Origin: Psychroflexus torquis ATCC 700755
GTDB lineage: Bacteria > Bacteroidota > Bacteroidia > Flavobacteriales > Flavobacteriaceae
Reading direction: 5' to 3'
Assembly: GCF_000153485.2 (NCBI RefSeq)
Contig: NC_018721.1
Span: forward strand, 1,178,001 to 1,242,000
Length of the DNA: 64,000 bases
In this document: piece after piece, positions 9,904 to 18,517 of the stretch
How positions within the stretch are numbered: the stretch's first letter is position 1
Layout of the letters: each line of letters begins with the position of its first letter
Position numbers and translations under genes: made by a program
Notes under the pieces: generated by a model
Databases searched by the model: none
Seen by the model: only the letters and a program-made list of their open reading frames with translations
Told to the model about the DNA's origin: nothing

Positions 9904-11100
9904 TTACTTTAGGGAGCGCTTCACCGTTTGAGAGGAAATATAGGAGGCTAATAAGCCAAGGCTTGTTATAGTAAAGAACACAATAAAAATATTTACGACT
10001 TCCAGTCTTACGGGATAAGCTAAACTCGGAGTAATCATAATCCATTGAAACTGAAGTTGGGACAACACCACTATAATCGCGAGAAAAAGACCAATGATGC
10101 CCCCTGCGATACTCATTAAGCTACCTTGAAAGAAGAAGATTCGTTGTATCTCGATCTCGGTTAAGCCTAAATTCAAAAGAGTTTTAGAGTTTTGCCGCTT
10201 TTCTAGCACGGCCATGATGATAGATCCTATCACATTAAAAAGGGCTATGATAATCACTAAGGTAAAAACAAGATAAACTGCCAGATTTTCTGTATTCAAC
10301 ATTTTGTAAAGACTATCATTCAGCTGGATCCTGTCTTTTACGAGCACTTGACTATCAAAAATATCCTTCACTTCTTTTTTTACTGAAGCCATATCGGCTG
10401 ACTCGGCAATTTGCAGTTCCAGAGAAGTCACTTCGTTTTGTTTCAACTGTAGCAATTGTCTGGCAAAATTTATATCTGTAAAGGCATATTTTTTATCCAA
10501 CTCTTCATTGATAGAGTAAATTCCTGTTACCGTAGCATTGGCAGTTCTAAAAGCCTCTTTTACATCTAGAATTTGTCCCTTCCCTGGTTTGGGAACGTAG
10601 AACTTTAAAAGACCTGAATAATCTCTCACCCCTACAGAAAGTTTTCTAGACAGATCGTTACCTAATACCACTTGGTAAGCATCATTTTCTATCCACTGAC
10701 CCAAAAAGATACTCGACTTTATAGCGTTTATAGTTTTAAAAGTAGTGTCAACACCCTTGATGAAACCTGGCGTGTTTTTAGATTTGAAACTCAGTAGAAC
10801 GCGTTCTTCAATCACTTCAGAATAGCGAACGATATCTGGATTATTCGATAACGCGGACAGTTGACTAGACTCTAACATAAAGGTCTTTCCTACTTTGGAA
10901 AACACCTTTAGGTCTGGATCGAATTTATTGGTAAAAGATAAGCTGAATTCCTTAAGTCCAGAAAAGGCAGATAAGACAACAAACAAAGCTAAAGCACCAG
11001 CGATGACCCCTATAGAAGCAATCCAAGTGATGACATTTATAGCCGTATTGGAACTCTTGGAAAAGAAGTAGCGCTTAGCGATGTAAAAAGAAATATTCAA
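9904..11100 (-). CDS. LolE/FtsX-type ABC transporter permease
   Basis: Inner-membrane permease of 398 residues of the MacB/LolC/LolE type. The layout is one N-terminal helix (about 20-45, IASIGVIAGALALFVVLSAF), a large periplasmic domain (about 50-265) and three C-terminal helices in an FtsX domain. By family knowledge such proteins move lipoproteins or other envelope substrates with an ATPase encoded elsewhere; no ATPase gene is adjacent. Its start overlaps the end of rbfA by 4 bp (11097-11100), so the two are co-translated. Confidence 0.85.
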   Translation of the reverse strand: MNISFYIAKRYFFSKSSNTAINVITWIASIGVIAGALALFVVLSAFSGLKEFSLSFTNKFDPDLKVFSKVGKTFMLESSQLSALSNNPDIVRYSEVIEERVLLSFKSKNTPGFIKGVDTTFKTINAIKSSIFLGQWIENDAYQVVLGNDLSRKLSVGVRDYSGLLKFYVPKPGKGQILDVKEAFRTANATVTGIYSINEELDKKYAFTDINFARQLLQLKQNEVTSLELQIAESADMASVKKEVKDIFDSQVLVKDRIQLNDSLYKMLNTENLAVYLVFTLVIIIALFNVIGSIIMAVLEKRQNSKTLLNLGLTEIEIQRIFFFQGSLMSIAGGIIGLFLAIIVVLSQLQFQWIMITPSLAYPVRLEVVNIFIVFFTITSLGLLASYISSQTVKRSLK

Positions 11101-11489
11101 TTTTTCTTACGCTTATTCAGTAAGTCAGGATTCTTAATAGGGTCATTTTTTCCTTTAAAAGCTTGTTCTAAATCATTGATGTATTCTATAGAATCATCAT
11201 TGAAAAATTCTAGTTCTGGCATACGTCGCAACTGGTTTCTGGTTCGCGTAGCGACCTGATGCTTTATTTTGGACTTCATCGTTCGGATTTCTTCCACAAT
11301 TTGCTCAGATTTTTCAGAAGGAAAAATGCTTAGATGCGCTTTGGCTTGCAGTAAATCTGGAGTCACCCTCACCTTGGTCACCGAGATGATTAAGTTTTGA
11401 GTGCCAGCCGTTTTCAGCTCAAGTTGAATCACTTCAGCTAAATCTTTTTGAAGTATTCCCGCAATTTTCTTTTGTCTATTTGATTCCAT
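11097..11489 (-). CDS. rbfA: RbfA, 30S ribosome-binding factor
   Basis: Ribosome maturation factor of 130 residues that binds the 5' region of 16S rRNA in the small-subunit precursor. It begins MESNRQKKIAGILQKDLAEV and has the KH-like core with ITKVRVTPDLLQAKAHLSIF and the RMPELEFFNDDSIEY stretch typical of RbfA. The last codons overlap the downstream permease gene. The rbfA-permease pairing is a common flavobacterial arrangement. Confidence 0.93.
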   Translation of the reverse strand: MESNRQKKIAGILQKDLAEVIQLELKTAGTQNLIISVTKVRVTPDLLQAKAHLSIFPSEKSEQIVEEIRTMKSKIKHQVATRTRNQLRRMPELEFFNDDSIEYINDLEQAFKGKNDPIKNPDLLNKRKKN

Positions 11490-11575
11490 GTTGCAAAGGT
11501 AGAATAATTATATAAATGCTAGTTTTGTGAATGATGTAAACTTTAGCGCATTTAAATTTAAAAAAATCACCTCTT

Positions 11576-11980
11576 ATGATCAAAAAAATAGAACATATTG
11601 GCATCGCTGTTAACGACCTAGAGGCGGCCACAAAAACCTATGAAACCTTATTTAAAGCCTCTCCTTACAAAATGGAAACCGTAGAACGGGAAGGTGTGAA
11701 AACTGTCTTTTTTGAATGTGGAGAAAGTAAAATCGAGCTACTGGGAGCCACACGAGACGATAGCCCTATTGGCAAATACCTCAGCAAGCAAAGGGAAGGT
11801 ATTCACCACATAGCCTTTTTTGTAGATGACCTCGCCTCTGAAATGAGCAGATTACAGAAAGAAGGTTTTCAGCTCTTAAGTGAGTCGCCTAAACGTGGTG
11901 CAGACAATAAATCTATTGTGTTTTTACACCCCAAAGGCAACCATGGCGTGCTTATAGAACTTTGTGAAGATCAAGGTTAA
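11576..11980 (+). CDS. mce: Methylmalonyl-CoA epimerase
   Basis: Enzyme of 134 residues that interconverts (R)- and (S)-methylmalonyl-CoA between propionyl-CoA and succinyl-CoA. It is a single vicinal-oxygen-chelate unit with metal ligands visible as His in EHIGIAVNDL (about residue 6), His in GIHHIAFFVDD (about 80) and Glu in GVLIELCED (near the C-terminus). Length matches the family. It is divergent from rbfA and is followed by a tRNA gene. Confidence 0.92.
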   Translation: MIKKIEHIGIAVNDLEAATKTYETLFKASPYKMETVEREGVKTVFFECGESKIELLGATRDDSPIGKYLSKQREGIHHIAFFVDDLASEMSRLQKEGFQLLSESPKRGADNKSIVFLHPKGNHGVLIELCEDQG

Positions 11981-11997
11981 TTAAAGTCAAGAATTAC

Positions 11998-12029
11998 TTT
12001 GGTTGATAGTAAACTTATACTTATTTTTG
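11998..12029 (+). promoter_or_regulatory. Bacteroidota-type promoter for the tRNA
   Basis: TTTG at 11998-12001 and TATTTTTG at 12022-12029 fit the -33 TTTG and -7 TAnnTTTG elements with a 20-bp spacer. The tRNA begins 24 bp downstream of the -7 element. Confidence 0.6.
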
Positions 12030-12053
12030 CACTCCTGAATAATAATCAGCCTT

Positions 12054-12127
12054 GGTCCCATAGCTCAGCTGGTTAGAGCACCTGACTCATAATCAGGTGG
12101 CCCTTGGTTCGAGTCCAAGTGGGACCA
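12054..12127 (+). tRNA. tRNA with CAU anticodon (Met elongator or Ile2)
   Basis: A 74-nt cloverleaf. Acceptor arms are GGTCCCA (12054-12060) and TGGGACC (12120-12126). The anticodon arm is CCTGA-CTCATAA-TCAGG with anticodon CAU, and the T arm contains GGTTCGAGTCC. CCA is not encoded. It is not an initiator tRNA, because the acceptor begins with a normal G-C pair. Elongator Met and lysidine-modified Ile2 tRNAs share this anticodon and I cannot separate them here. Confidence 0.95.
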
Positions 12128-12133
12128 CTTTTT

Positions 12134-12159
12134 AAACCCCTAGCAATAGGGGTTTTTTT
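12134..12159 (+). terminator. Rho-independent terminator after the tRNA
   Basis: AAACCCCTAGCAATAGGGG followed by a run of seven T. A compact GC stem 7 bp after the tRNA. Confidence 0.85.
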
Positions 12160-12239
12160 GTGGAGCAAAGCGAAGCAAATCTTGGACGAGCCCCGAAGTA
12201 TCGGGATATCCTGAGTCCCGATAAACATCGGGATTGAAG

Positions 12240-12270
12240 GGAACCCAAGTTGAGACCACTCTCAAACCCC
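12240..12270 (+). repeat. Imperfect copy of the tRNA 3' end (att-like)
   Basis: The stretch GAACCCAAGTTGAGACCACT followed by CTCAAACCCC resembles the tRNA 3' end plus its terminator start (GAGTCCAAGTGGGACCACTT, 12110-12129), with the same order of blocks. Such a duplication is what an integrative element leaves beside a tRNA. No intact integrase is adjacent. Confidence 0.45.
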
Positions 12271-12310
12271 TTAATCTATTGTAAATCAATAATTAAGGGG
12301 TTTTTATTTT
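12264..12310 (+). terminator. Second terminator-like hairpin
   Basis: AAACCCCTTAAT and ATTAAGGGGTTTTTATTTTT form a long-looped hairpin with a T-rich tail. It may be the copied terminator that belongs to the duplicated tRNA 3' end. Confidence 0.5.
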
Positions 12311-13302
12311 TAAAAAAATGTACGATTTTTGTACGATTAAAAGACTTAATTATATGAATGTACAGCATTTCGGCCCTATTTTTTTAAAAATTTGACATAT
12401 AAAGCTTTATTTAATTGAAAATTTAGCCTTACTAATTTCTAAAAACTATTTAAGTTATCAAAATGAAGTTTCACATCTTTTCATTAATGCTTATCAAGTA
12501 AAAGAAGATGTTTTAAATTCATAAAGCAATTTAAAGCCTTTAAGCACGGTAGATGATCAAAATACCTAATGCTTGCTTCTTGCACATTAAAGTTAGCTAA
12601 GCCTAGCTTAATTTAAGTTCTGATGAATCATATTAGATTAATCACAAGTCTTACTTGTATTAAAACTGGAAAACATGCTGGCTTTTATAAAACTGTCGAG
12701 AAACAGGTTATAGAATCAACTCAGAATAGCAGTGCTTTTCAAAATGAAATTATAGACTATATTTCAAAGAGTAGAAAAACAGAATTTAAAGCAATTGAGA
12801 TTAAGCTTTATCCTTACCCAAAGTCAGAATTAGCCTAGAAAATAATCGAAAAGGATATTAATTAGGTCACGAAGGTGTCTGTCTAATCTATTGATTTGAT
12901 GTTTATGCAATTCAAATTATATTTCCTTTTTTAAAGTGATCATTGCTTTCTTTCTGCCAGTTTGTTCTGAAAATAGAGTGCTCTCAGAACAACTATCTTC
13001 TATACCCATATTAAAGTCTTTAGTCTTTATTTTTTGACGAACAGAAGTTTGATCATCACTCAATATTACAGTATGAGATCGTTGCATAATCCAATGATTT
13101 CGATATAATCTCATTTTTACACTGATTTTTTTTGACGTTTTGTTTAAAATATTCTCTTTAAGTTCTATTTCTAGCCTTTACACTTATTTTTCTTTTTATT
13201 ATTTTTTTAAATTTTAAAGTTAGACGTAATTATCTCTGGACTTCGATACAAATTGTAACACATAGCTTCCTTAAAAAATCAAATCTATTGAGTTAAAGAG
13301 TC
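12311..13302. other. Degenerate intergenic stretch without a convincing gene
   Basis: About 1 kb between the tRNA region and the response-regulator relic. It begins with two close copies of TACGATT. Two small open frames exist, 12623-12838 on the plus strand (71 aa) and 12917-13114 on the minus strand (65 aa). Neither has a recognisable motif or convincing start context. I regard the stretch as decayed accessory DNA, possibly left by an element integrated at the tRNA. Confidence 0.5.
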
Positions 13303-13555
13303 TTAAACGCATATTCATCATAGGCGGTTGTGAAAATTATTACGGAATTAATATCTAAAACTTCAAAGGTTTCGAACGACAGCCCATCACTCCATTGAAT
13401 ATCTAAAAATATCAAATCTAAATGCTCATTATTCTGAAACCATTCGATAGATTCTACAACTGAATGCAAGATCGTTTCAGCTTCAAAATCTAGAGTTTTT
13501 TAGTAAGCCTTGCAATCGTTTCGCCGATAGTTTCTAGTCTCCTATTATACTCATA
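13303..13555 (-). pseudogene. Response regulator receiver domain relic (LytTR type)
   Basis: Reading the minus strand gives two pieces in different frames: RLETIGETIARLTKK, and then a continuous receiver-domain segment from DFEAETILHSVVESIEWF through the phosphoacceptor stretch DLIFLDIQWSDG to IIFTTAYDEYAFKTL, where it stops. The first Asp cluster, the rest of the receiver domain and the whole DNA-binding domain are missing, and the two pieces are joined by a frameshift. The IFTTAYDEYA signature is typical of LytTR-family regulators, which normally pair with LytS-type kinases like the one at 15511-16860. Its 5' end abuts the stop of the amidohydrolase. Confidence 0.75.
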
Positions 13556-14687
13556 GCTTTACTTGCTTTCCTTTTTTCCAAACGGTATTAATATTGCCGA
13601 TATTTTTTATATCTTCTGTGAGATCACCATCTATCAGAATTAAATCTGCTGTATAACCCACTTTAATAAATCCCGTATTTTCTAATCCAAAGGCTGTGGT
13701 AATATTACTTGTCCCAGCTTTTAAAACTTCAATTATGGGCATACCTGATTCCCTTAAAAGCTCTAATTCTTTGTATAAATCTGTTCCATGATTAATACCC
13801 AAATTAGGGGGGTCTGTACCCGCAAGAATGGGTATACCTGCTTCGTACAGTTTTTTGACTTCTTGAAGTAATTCTTCTTTATTCAAATATTTGTCTGCAC
13901 CAGCTCCTATGACTTCAAAAGCTTTAAGAGTAGTTAACAAGGTAGGAATAACAAAAAAAGTTTTTGATTCTAAAAGCCTCTCTAATTCACTATTTTCTAA
14001 TATTTTATCCCTCCAAATATGAACTAAACCATCTGCATCATTAGAAATAACATCTTTAGCATCTTCTAAACGACTGACATGGACTACCGCTATTTTTTCA
14101 GCATTATGTGCTTCCTTAATTAATTCTGCTACCGTTTCTAAATGTAAGGTTGCTGTCGAAGGGGTTACAATAATTTTAATATAATCTGCATTGGCTTTAA
14201 CTCTATCTTCAACAAAGTTTTTAGCATCCTTTGGCCCCATTAATGTTGGGACCGGAAATCCATATTGTGTGCCATGACCACCTGGTGCTGTGGCGGCATA
14301 ACCAGCGACATAGAAACGGGCAAAATTGGTGGAATCTTTTAGCTGTCGCATAGCAGATTGATAGGTTTCCATGCCATGCATATCCATAACATTTAAAACC
14401 CCTGCTTTTGCAGCTTCATTTAATAATTCTGGTTGCCAAGCATGGACATGTGCATTAGATAAGGCTGGCATTAAGGTTTTTTCTTTTCCGTCAATAATTA
14501 TAGTTTCACCAAAAGCTTTAATGACATCCGCAATTTCAATAATAACTCCATTTTCAACTTTAACAGACGTCGATTCAAAGATAACTTCACCATCAAAGAC
14601 TTTGACGTTTTCTATTATAAAACTGTTTTGACCATAGCCCATAAAGGCAATGAGTATTAGCACTAAGGTTAATTTAATTTTAAACAT
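13551..14687 (-). CDS. Exported amidohydrolase (imidazolonepropionase-like)
   Basis: Metal-dependent amidohydrolase of 378 residues with a signal peptide ending MGYGQ (about residue 20), so it is exported. Metal-site motifs are visible: NAHVHAWQ (HxH) at about residue 80, Lys in DYIKIIVTPST, His in IAVVHVSR and Asp in ILAGTDPPNLG. The C-terminal KVGYTADLILIDGDL strand is the usual urease-like beta sandwich closing the fold. Substrate unknown. It lies between the kinase/2TM cluster and the response-regulator relic on the same strand, so it may have replaced or interrupted a kinase-regulator pair. Confidence 0.82.
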   Translation of the reverse strand: MFKIKLTLVLILIAFMGYGQNSFIIENVKVFDGEVIFESTSVKVENGVIIEIADVIKAFGETIIIDGKEKTLMPALSNAHVHAWQPELLNEAAKAGVLNVMDMHGMETYQSAMRQLKDSTNFARFYVAGYAATAPGGHGTQYGFPVPTLMGPKDAKNFVEDRVKANADYIKIIVTPSTATLHLETVAELIKEAHNAEKIAVVHVSRLEDAKDVISNDADGLVHIWRDKILENSELERLLESKTFFVIPTLLTTLKAFEVIGAGADKYLNKEELLQEVKKLYEAGIPILAGTDPPNLGINHGTDLYKELELLRESGMPIIEVLKAGTSNITTAFGLENTGFIKVGYTADLILIDGDLTEDIKNIGNINTVWKKGKQVKL

Positions 14688-14727
14688 GACTTCCTATGAA
14701 TTAATGTTAACTGTGTCTACAACTTTT

Positions 14728-15072
14728 TTATTCCCAATTCTTGCGTTCCTTATTCATATATTCTTCAAGTTTTCGTTTTTCCCAGTTGTTACCAAAAAAG
14801 AAATCTGGTCCAAAAACTCCAATAAAATGAAAAGCCAACCCAATGCCCCAAAACGTCGCTGTTGAATAAGGTCCAAAACTTGCAAATCCTTCACTAGAAT
14901 TAAAACCAATAAGTAGAATTAAAAACAGGTTGACCACAACATACACCGCGAAATGCCAGTAGAATCCAATAAGCTTATCTACCTTTTTTTTCGCTCTTAA
15001 ATAAGCCTCTTCTTTTCTAAAGTCTGAAATCTCTTCATCTTTACTATGCGGATCTTTATTAAATTTTTCCAT
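14728..15072 (-). CDS. 2TM domain-containing membrane protein
   Basis: Small membrane protein of 114 residues with two predicted helices (about 38-58 and 70-95), preceded by EAYLRAKKKVDKLIGFYWHF and followed by the family signature WEKRKLEEYM at the C-terminus. It belongs to the 2TM domain family, whose function is not known but which is often encoded beside or fused to LytS-type kinases. Here it is followed on the same strand by the amidohydrolase and preceded 4 bp upstream by a second 2TM gene. Confidence 0.8.
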   Translation of the reverse strand: MEKFNKDPHSKDEEISDFRKEEAYLRAKKKVDKLIGFYWHFAVYVVVNLFLILLIGFNSSEGFASFGPYSTATFWGIGLAFHFIGVFGPDFFFGNNWEKRKLEEYMNKERKNWE

Positions 15073-15076
15073 GATT

Positions 15077-15424
15077 TTAATTTTTATTGTTTTTTGATAA
15101 TTCTTTATTCATTAATTCCTCAATTTTGCGCTCTTCCCACCCTTGTCCATATGTCAGAGATATAAAGTGTATTAATAACACCAACCCCCATATCGTCCAG
15201 ACACTTAATACATCTATACTGAAAAGATCATTTTTAAAGCTCGCCCAACTGTCTAAGTTATTAGACAGTTTAAATCCCGTAATAATGGTATTAACTATCA
15301 TATAAATGGCTAAATGATTGTAAAATTCTTTCAACTTTTCAACTCTGTTTTTAGCCTTTATATATTTTAAATTTGATGCTTCTGTTTTCATTTTACTAGT
15401 CATTAAAATTATTGATATAAACAC
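15077..15424 (-). CDS. 2TM domain-containing membrane protein (second copy)
   Basis: A 115-residue paralogue of the next gene, with the same layout: YIKAKNRVEKLKEFYNHLAI, two helices, then GWEERKIEELMNKE. The gap to the next 2TM gene is 4 bp, which indicates an operon. Residues before MTSKMKTEASN may be an over-extended start; an internal ATG about seven codons in is equally possible. Confidence 0.75.
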   Translation of the reverse strand: MFISIILMTSKMKTEASNLKYIKAKNRVEKLKEFYNHLAIYMIVNTIITGFKLSNNLDSWASFKNDLFSIDVLSVWTIWGLVLLIHFISLTYGQGWEERKIEELMNKELSKNNKN

Positions 15425-15510
15425 AAAATACTAAATATTTTATATCATCAGTGTTTTACTATTTACCTTGAGAATTCTCATCTCTATTGGGTAGGGTTAA
15501 ATTATTTCCA

Positions 15511-16860
15511 TCAGTTACTTTTATCGTCTTTTTGCATATATTCTTCAATTTTACGCTGCTCCCAGTTGATACCAAAAGTCCCTTTATCTACAAAAACGCG
15601 ATAGGCCTGAAAAGCCAGATTCAATCCCCAACCTGCCGTGGGAAACCAAAACCATTGTATGGTGTTCTGTGAAAATCGATACCAAATAAATATTAAAAAG
15701 GGTATCACAATACAATAGGACATTAAACTATAATAGAAGTCTTTTAATTCTTCTACACGCTTGCGTGCTCTCACATAATCGTCGTTAAGACGCGCTTTTG
15801 ATTTTTGTGTTGTTCTCATAATTGATACCTGTTTTGTGAGCATAGGAATCGCTACTGCAAAATCCTTGTCTCTTTGATTGATGTGTACTTTTCGTTCTGA
15901 AAGCAATTGATAACGCTGTTTAATATTTTCTAAACCAACGCCACCACTCTTCTTTACTATTTGTTTGAGCTGCAGATTATTCATCACCACCAAGTGATCT
16001 CCATCTTCGTATATTTTTATATGCAAGGGTTTGCTCGATGTCACCATATTGTGCTTTACTGCGTTCTCTAACAGCAACTGCAATGCTAATGGCACAACTT
16101 TACTTTCTGGATTTGAAGCTTTATCCGGAATTTCGAAAATAATACTATCCTCAAATCGCATTTTTAAAAGTGACATATAGGTTCTCGCAAAATTTAGCTC
16201 TTCATCTACAGTTACTAATTCTTTACTTTTCTGTTCTAAAACATAGCGATAAACCTTAGATAGTGATGTCGTAAACTTTTGAGCATTGCTAGGATTTTCT
16301 TCAATTAAACTCGTTAATACATTTAAGCTATTAAACAAAAAATGAGGATCTAATTGATTCTTTAAAGCATCAAACTTTGCGCTCGCCGTAACTGCAATGA
16401 CCTTTTGCTCTTTTACTTTAGTTTTTTGTAATTCTTTATAATAATAAACCGCATGAAAGAATAGTGAAATAACCAATGTAATAAGCAGCGAACTAAAATA
16501 AAACTCAAGTTTTTCATCATTAACAAACTCATACCATGTTTGACCTTCAATTGCAATTCTAATAAAAGCCCTAATAAAGAATATGGAGATTAAAGTTAGG
16601 GTAACCGAACCAAAGAAACCAATGGCTATTTGATATTTTCTGTAGCGCTCCCAGACAACTTGATCATTGAGATAACCAAAGAAATATGAGTTGACTAAAG
16701 TTAGTGGTATGGAATATATCAGGTAATAAGAAAACGAGCGAAAGAAATTTTCATTAAAAGCAATTTTAACACCCGAAAAATAGCCTATAACTTGGTCTAC
16801 AAGCATTATCACAATACCTACTAGGATTCCTGATATAATATTTTTAAATAATTTCTTCAT
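15511..16860 (-). CDS. LytS-type sensor histidine kinase fused to a 2TM domain
   Basis: Inner-membrane histidine kinase of 449 residues. Four hydrophobic helices (about 1-145) are followed by a His_kinase domain with phospho-acceptor stretch QLDPHFLFNSLN (about residue 172), an N-box LLENAVKHNM (about 260) and a G-box GGVGLENIKQRY (about 310). Residues 355-449 form an extra 2TM domain ending NWEQRKIEEYMQKD, the same signature as the two neighbouring small proteins. Its likely regulator partner, a LytTR protein, survives only as a relic at 13303-13555, so the kinase may be orphaned here. Confidence 0.87.
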   Translation of the reverse strand: MKKLFKNIISGILVGIVIMLVDQVIGYFSGVKIAFNENFFRSFSYYLIYSIPLTLVNSYFFGYLNDQVVWERYRKYQIAIGFFGSVTLTLISIFFIRAFIRIAIEGQTWYEFVNDEKLEFYFSSLLITLVISLFFHAVYYYKELQKTKVKEQKVIAVTASAKFDALKNQLDPHFLFNSLNVLTSLIEENPSNAQKFTTSLSKVYRYVLEQKSKELVTVDEELNFARTYMSLLKMRFEDSIIFEIPDKASNPESKVVPLALQLLLENAVKHNMVTSSKPLHIKIYEDGDHLVVMNNLQLKQIVKKSGGVGLENIKQRYQLLSERKVHINQRDKDFAVAIPMLTKQVSIMRTTQKSKARLNDDYVRARKRVEELKDFYYSLMSYCIVIPFLIFIWYRFSQNTIQWFWFPTAGWGLNLAFQAYRVFVDKGTFGINWEQRKIEEYMQKDDKSN

Positions 16861-16896
16861 GTTTTATGTCCTTAAAATTGACCTTCTTACCACTTT

Positions 16897-16918
16897 ATAC
16901 CAAATTAGAACTATAGTG
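16897..16918. repeat. Solo terminal repeat of the MITE family
   Basis: ATACCAAATTAGAACTATAG and the next two bases match the right terminal repeat of the dispersed element at all but two positions (compare 18163-18184). No partner end is nearby. It overlaps the 3' end of the DUF2141 gene, so the element may have supplied that gene's last codons. Confidence 0.5.
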
Positions 16919-17333
16919 TTATTGTTATTACTTTGTTTTCTTTAAGCTCAAATTTTGCATCGTTCCATTTTGGTGGCCCCATAAAACCAGAGGCATCATT
17001 AGAGCACCCATAATCTTCTTTTGGAATCCCCATAAAATTAGAATCCATTTTACCATTATCATTTTCGTCATGGAAAATGGAAACCGCGTAAATGCCTGCT
17101 GGTATATTCTCAAAGGTGACTGAACACGACTTATTTTCTATCTCACTTTTTATGCCTTTAAATCTTTTTTTTAAAAAATCAGCTTCTGTATTATAAAGTC
17201 CTAAAAATATTTTGCCAGCATTACCTTTTGCATTCTTAGCGATAACCTTAATGCTATAATTTTCTTGAGCATTCATCTCAGTCATTACACTGCTAATGAC
17301 TAGGATCACTATAATTTTAACGATTACATTCAT
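16911..17333 (-). CDS. DUF2141 domain protein, exported
   Basis: Exported protein of 140 residues of unknown function. The signal peptide runs to about MNAQE (residue 24). The mature part carries the DUF2141 pattern: FLGLYNTEADFLK, FENIPAGIYAVSIFHDEN, then NDNGKMDSNFMGIPKEDYG, which resembles a calcium-binding loop, and a C-terminal beta strand. Length is normal. The terminal residues overlap a solo MITE end. It faces the cassette region and is transcribed toward the kinase gene, but is separated from it by about 50 bp. Confidence 0.82.
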   Translation of the reverse strand: MNVIVKIIVILVISSVMTEMNAQENYSIKVIAKNAKGNAGKIFLGLYNTEADFLKKRFKGIKSEIENKSCSVTFENIPAGIYAVSIFHDENDNGKMDSNFMGIPKEDYGCSNDASGFMGPPKWNDAKFELKENKVITITL

Positions 17334-17529
17334 GGGTTTGTGTTATTATTTGACACAAATATTGAAAACAACTAAGGATTTTTAAAACTAGTCTTACTGA
17401 ATTGTAAAATTTTAATGATGAATCGTGATTTTAAGGGATTTAGTCGTAAAACACTAAATTCGTGAGGTTAGGTTTAAAGAATGCAATGTTCTTTTTGCTA
17501 TAAAGTGGAATATTGAGGACTAAAAATAA

Positions 17530-18135
17530 TCTTTTTTTGCTTTTATATTATTTATAGCAGCTTATGGTTGTTATTAAGATAATGAACCCACACCACCTAG
17601 TGTATCCGAAGTTGGAGATGTTGGATCCGAAGTAGGTCTTGTTTTTTATGATTTAGGCAATTATGATAGCGGATGGAGATATATCGAAGCTAGCCTACAT
17701 GATATGGAAGGATTTGAATGGGGATGTTTTAATTCTCCAATTAGTGATGCTCGTAATATTAACATAGGAACTGAACTTGAAAACACAATCGCTATTGTAA
17801 CATTTCATAATGAATTCAATACCTTTTATGATAATCCAGAGCAATGTTCTTCTATTAGTAATGGAACTGTTCCAGCGAAGGCTTGTCTAGAATTAGTAAT
17901 AGAAGGCTTTGATAATTGGCCTTTACCTCTAGAAGGAGAATTGCTCTTGATATATGAAAATTTGCATTTGAATGGTCTTGGAAATTTTGACGTAGATTCA
18001 ATACTTAATTGGAATTCAACTGATCATGATGATAATACCGTTACTGCGACTGATTTTTAAAATGGAGACCAAGGTTGGAATCCTAAACATGTTGATTCTG
18101 GTGTAATGAAAGTAAGAGTCGTTAGATATTTTTAA
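17530..18135 (+). pseudogene. DUF1566-type lipoprotein pseudogene
   Basis: One continuous frame encodes a signal peptide with lipobox (FIAAYGC), then GGV-type repeats of the form VSEVGDVGSEVGLVFYD, then DSGWRYIEAS, a central body, and a C-terminal GWNPKHVDSGVMKVRVVRYF. That order matches flavobacterial Lcl C-terminal (DUF1566) lipoproteins. The frame is broken by TAA at 17575-17577 and TAA at 18058-18060, and the start codon is not recognisable. TGCATAAC at 18141-18148, just after the gene, resembles the inverse core of the downstream cassette sites, so this may have been a cassette too. Confidence 0.8.
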
Positions 18136-18162
18136 ATGAGTGCATAACGTGGGTTACAAGTA

Positions 18163-18324
18163 ATACCAAATTAGACCTATAATGACGTAATAAATCGTTT
18201 CTTTTTCGCCTGCTTTTCATCAAAAATAATTACCGTAACTAAGTCTATGCTAGTTATTTTTGATTTCAATCAATCAAAAAATAATTCAATTTATTTATAC
18301 GGCATTATAAATATAATTTGGTAT
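18163..18324 (-). repeat. MITE-like element, copy 2
   Basis: Reverse orientation relative to copy 1. It begins with the right end, ATACCAAATTAGACCTATAA, and ends ATAATTTGGTAT. Its downstream boundary falls inside a tyrosine-recombinase relic, so it either inserted there or marks a deletion that removed the rest of that module. Confidence 0.85.
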
Positions 18325-18484
18325 TAATAGCTCCAAAGCGGCAGAAATTTATACTAGAGTTTTAGCGATGAATACAAAGTCTGTTGGATACTATGTATGA
18401 AAGTGTTAGCTTAGATAAAAATAAAACAACGTCCTAAATAGATATATACCCTATAATGAAGTCTTAAATAGGGTTTATACGGAT
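18325..18484 (+). pseudogene. 3' tail of a tyrosine recombinase (site family III, end only)
   Basis: The stretch just after the MITE encodes SSKAAEIYTRVLAMN in frame, the C-terminal end of a tyrosine recombinase (the LGHxSSKTTEIYT box). It is followed by the hairpin-bearing end shared with three other copies at 22.8, 29.1 and 40.0 kb (CCCTATAATGAAG then TAGGGTTTATACGGATGTTG). It leads directly into the first GTT core of the cassette array. Confidence 0.7.
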
Positions 18485-18517
18485 GTTGTAGTGCATTAAA
18501 AACCGAACGAAAACTGA

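Noticed and set aside
12623..13114. Two small open frames (71 and 65 aa) in the decayed tRNA-proximal region
   Set aside because: No motif, no partner gene and no start signal; left unannotated.
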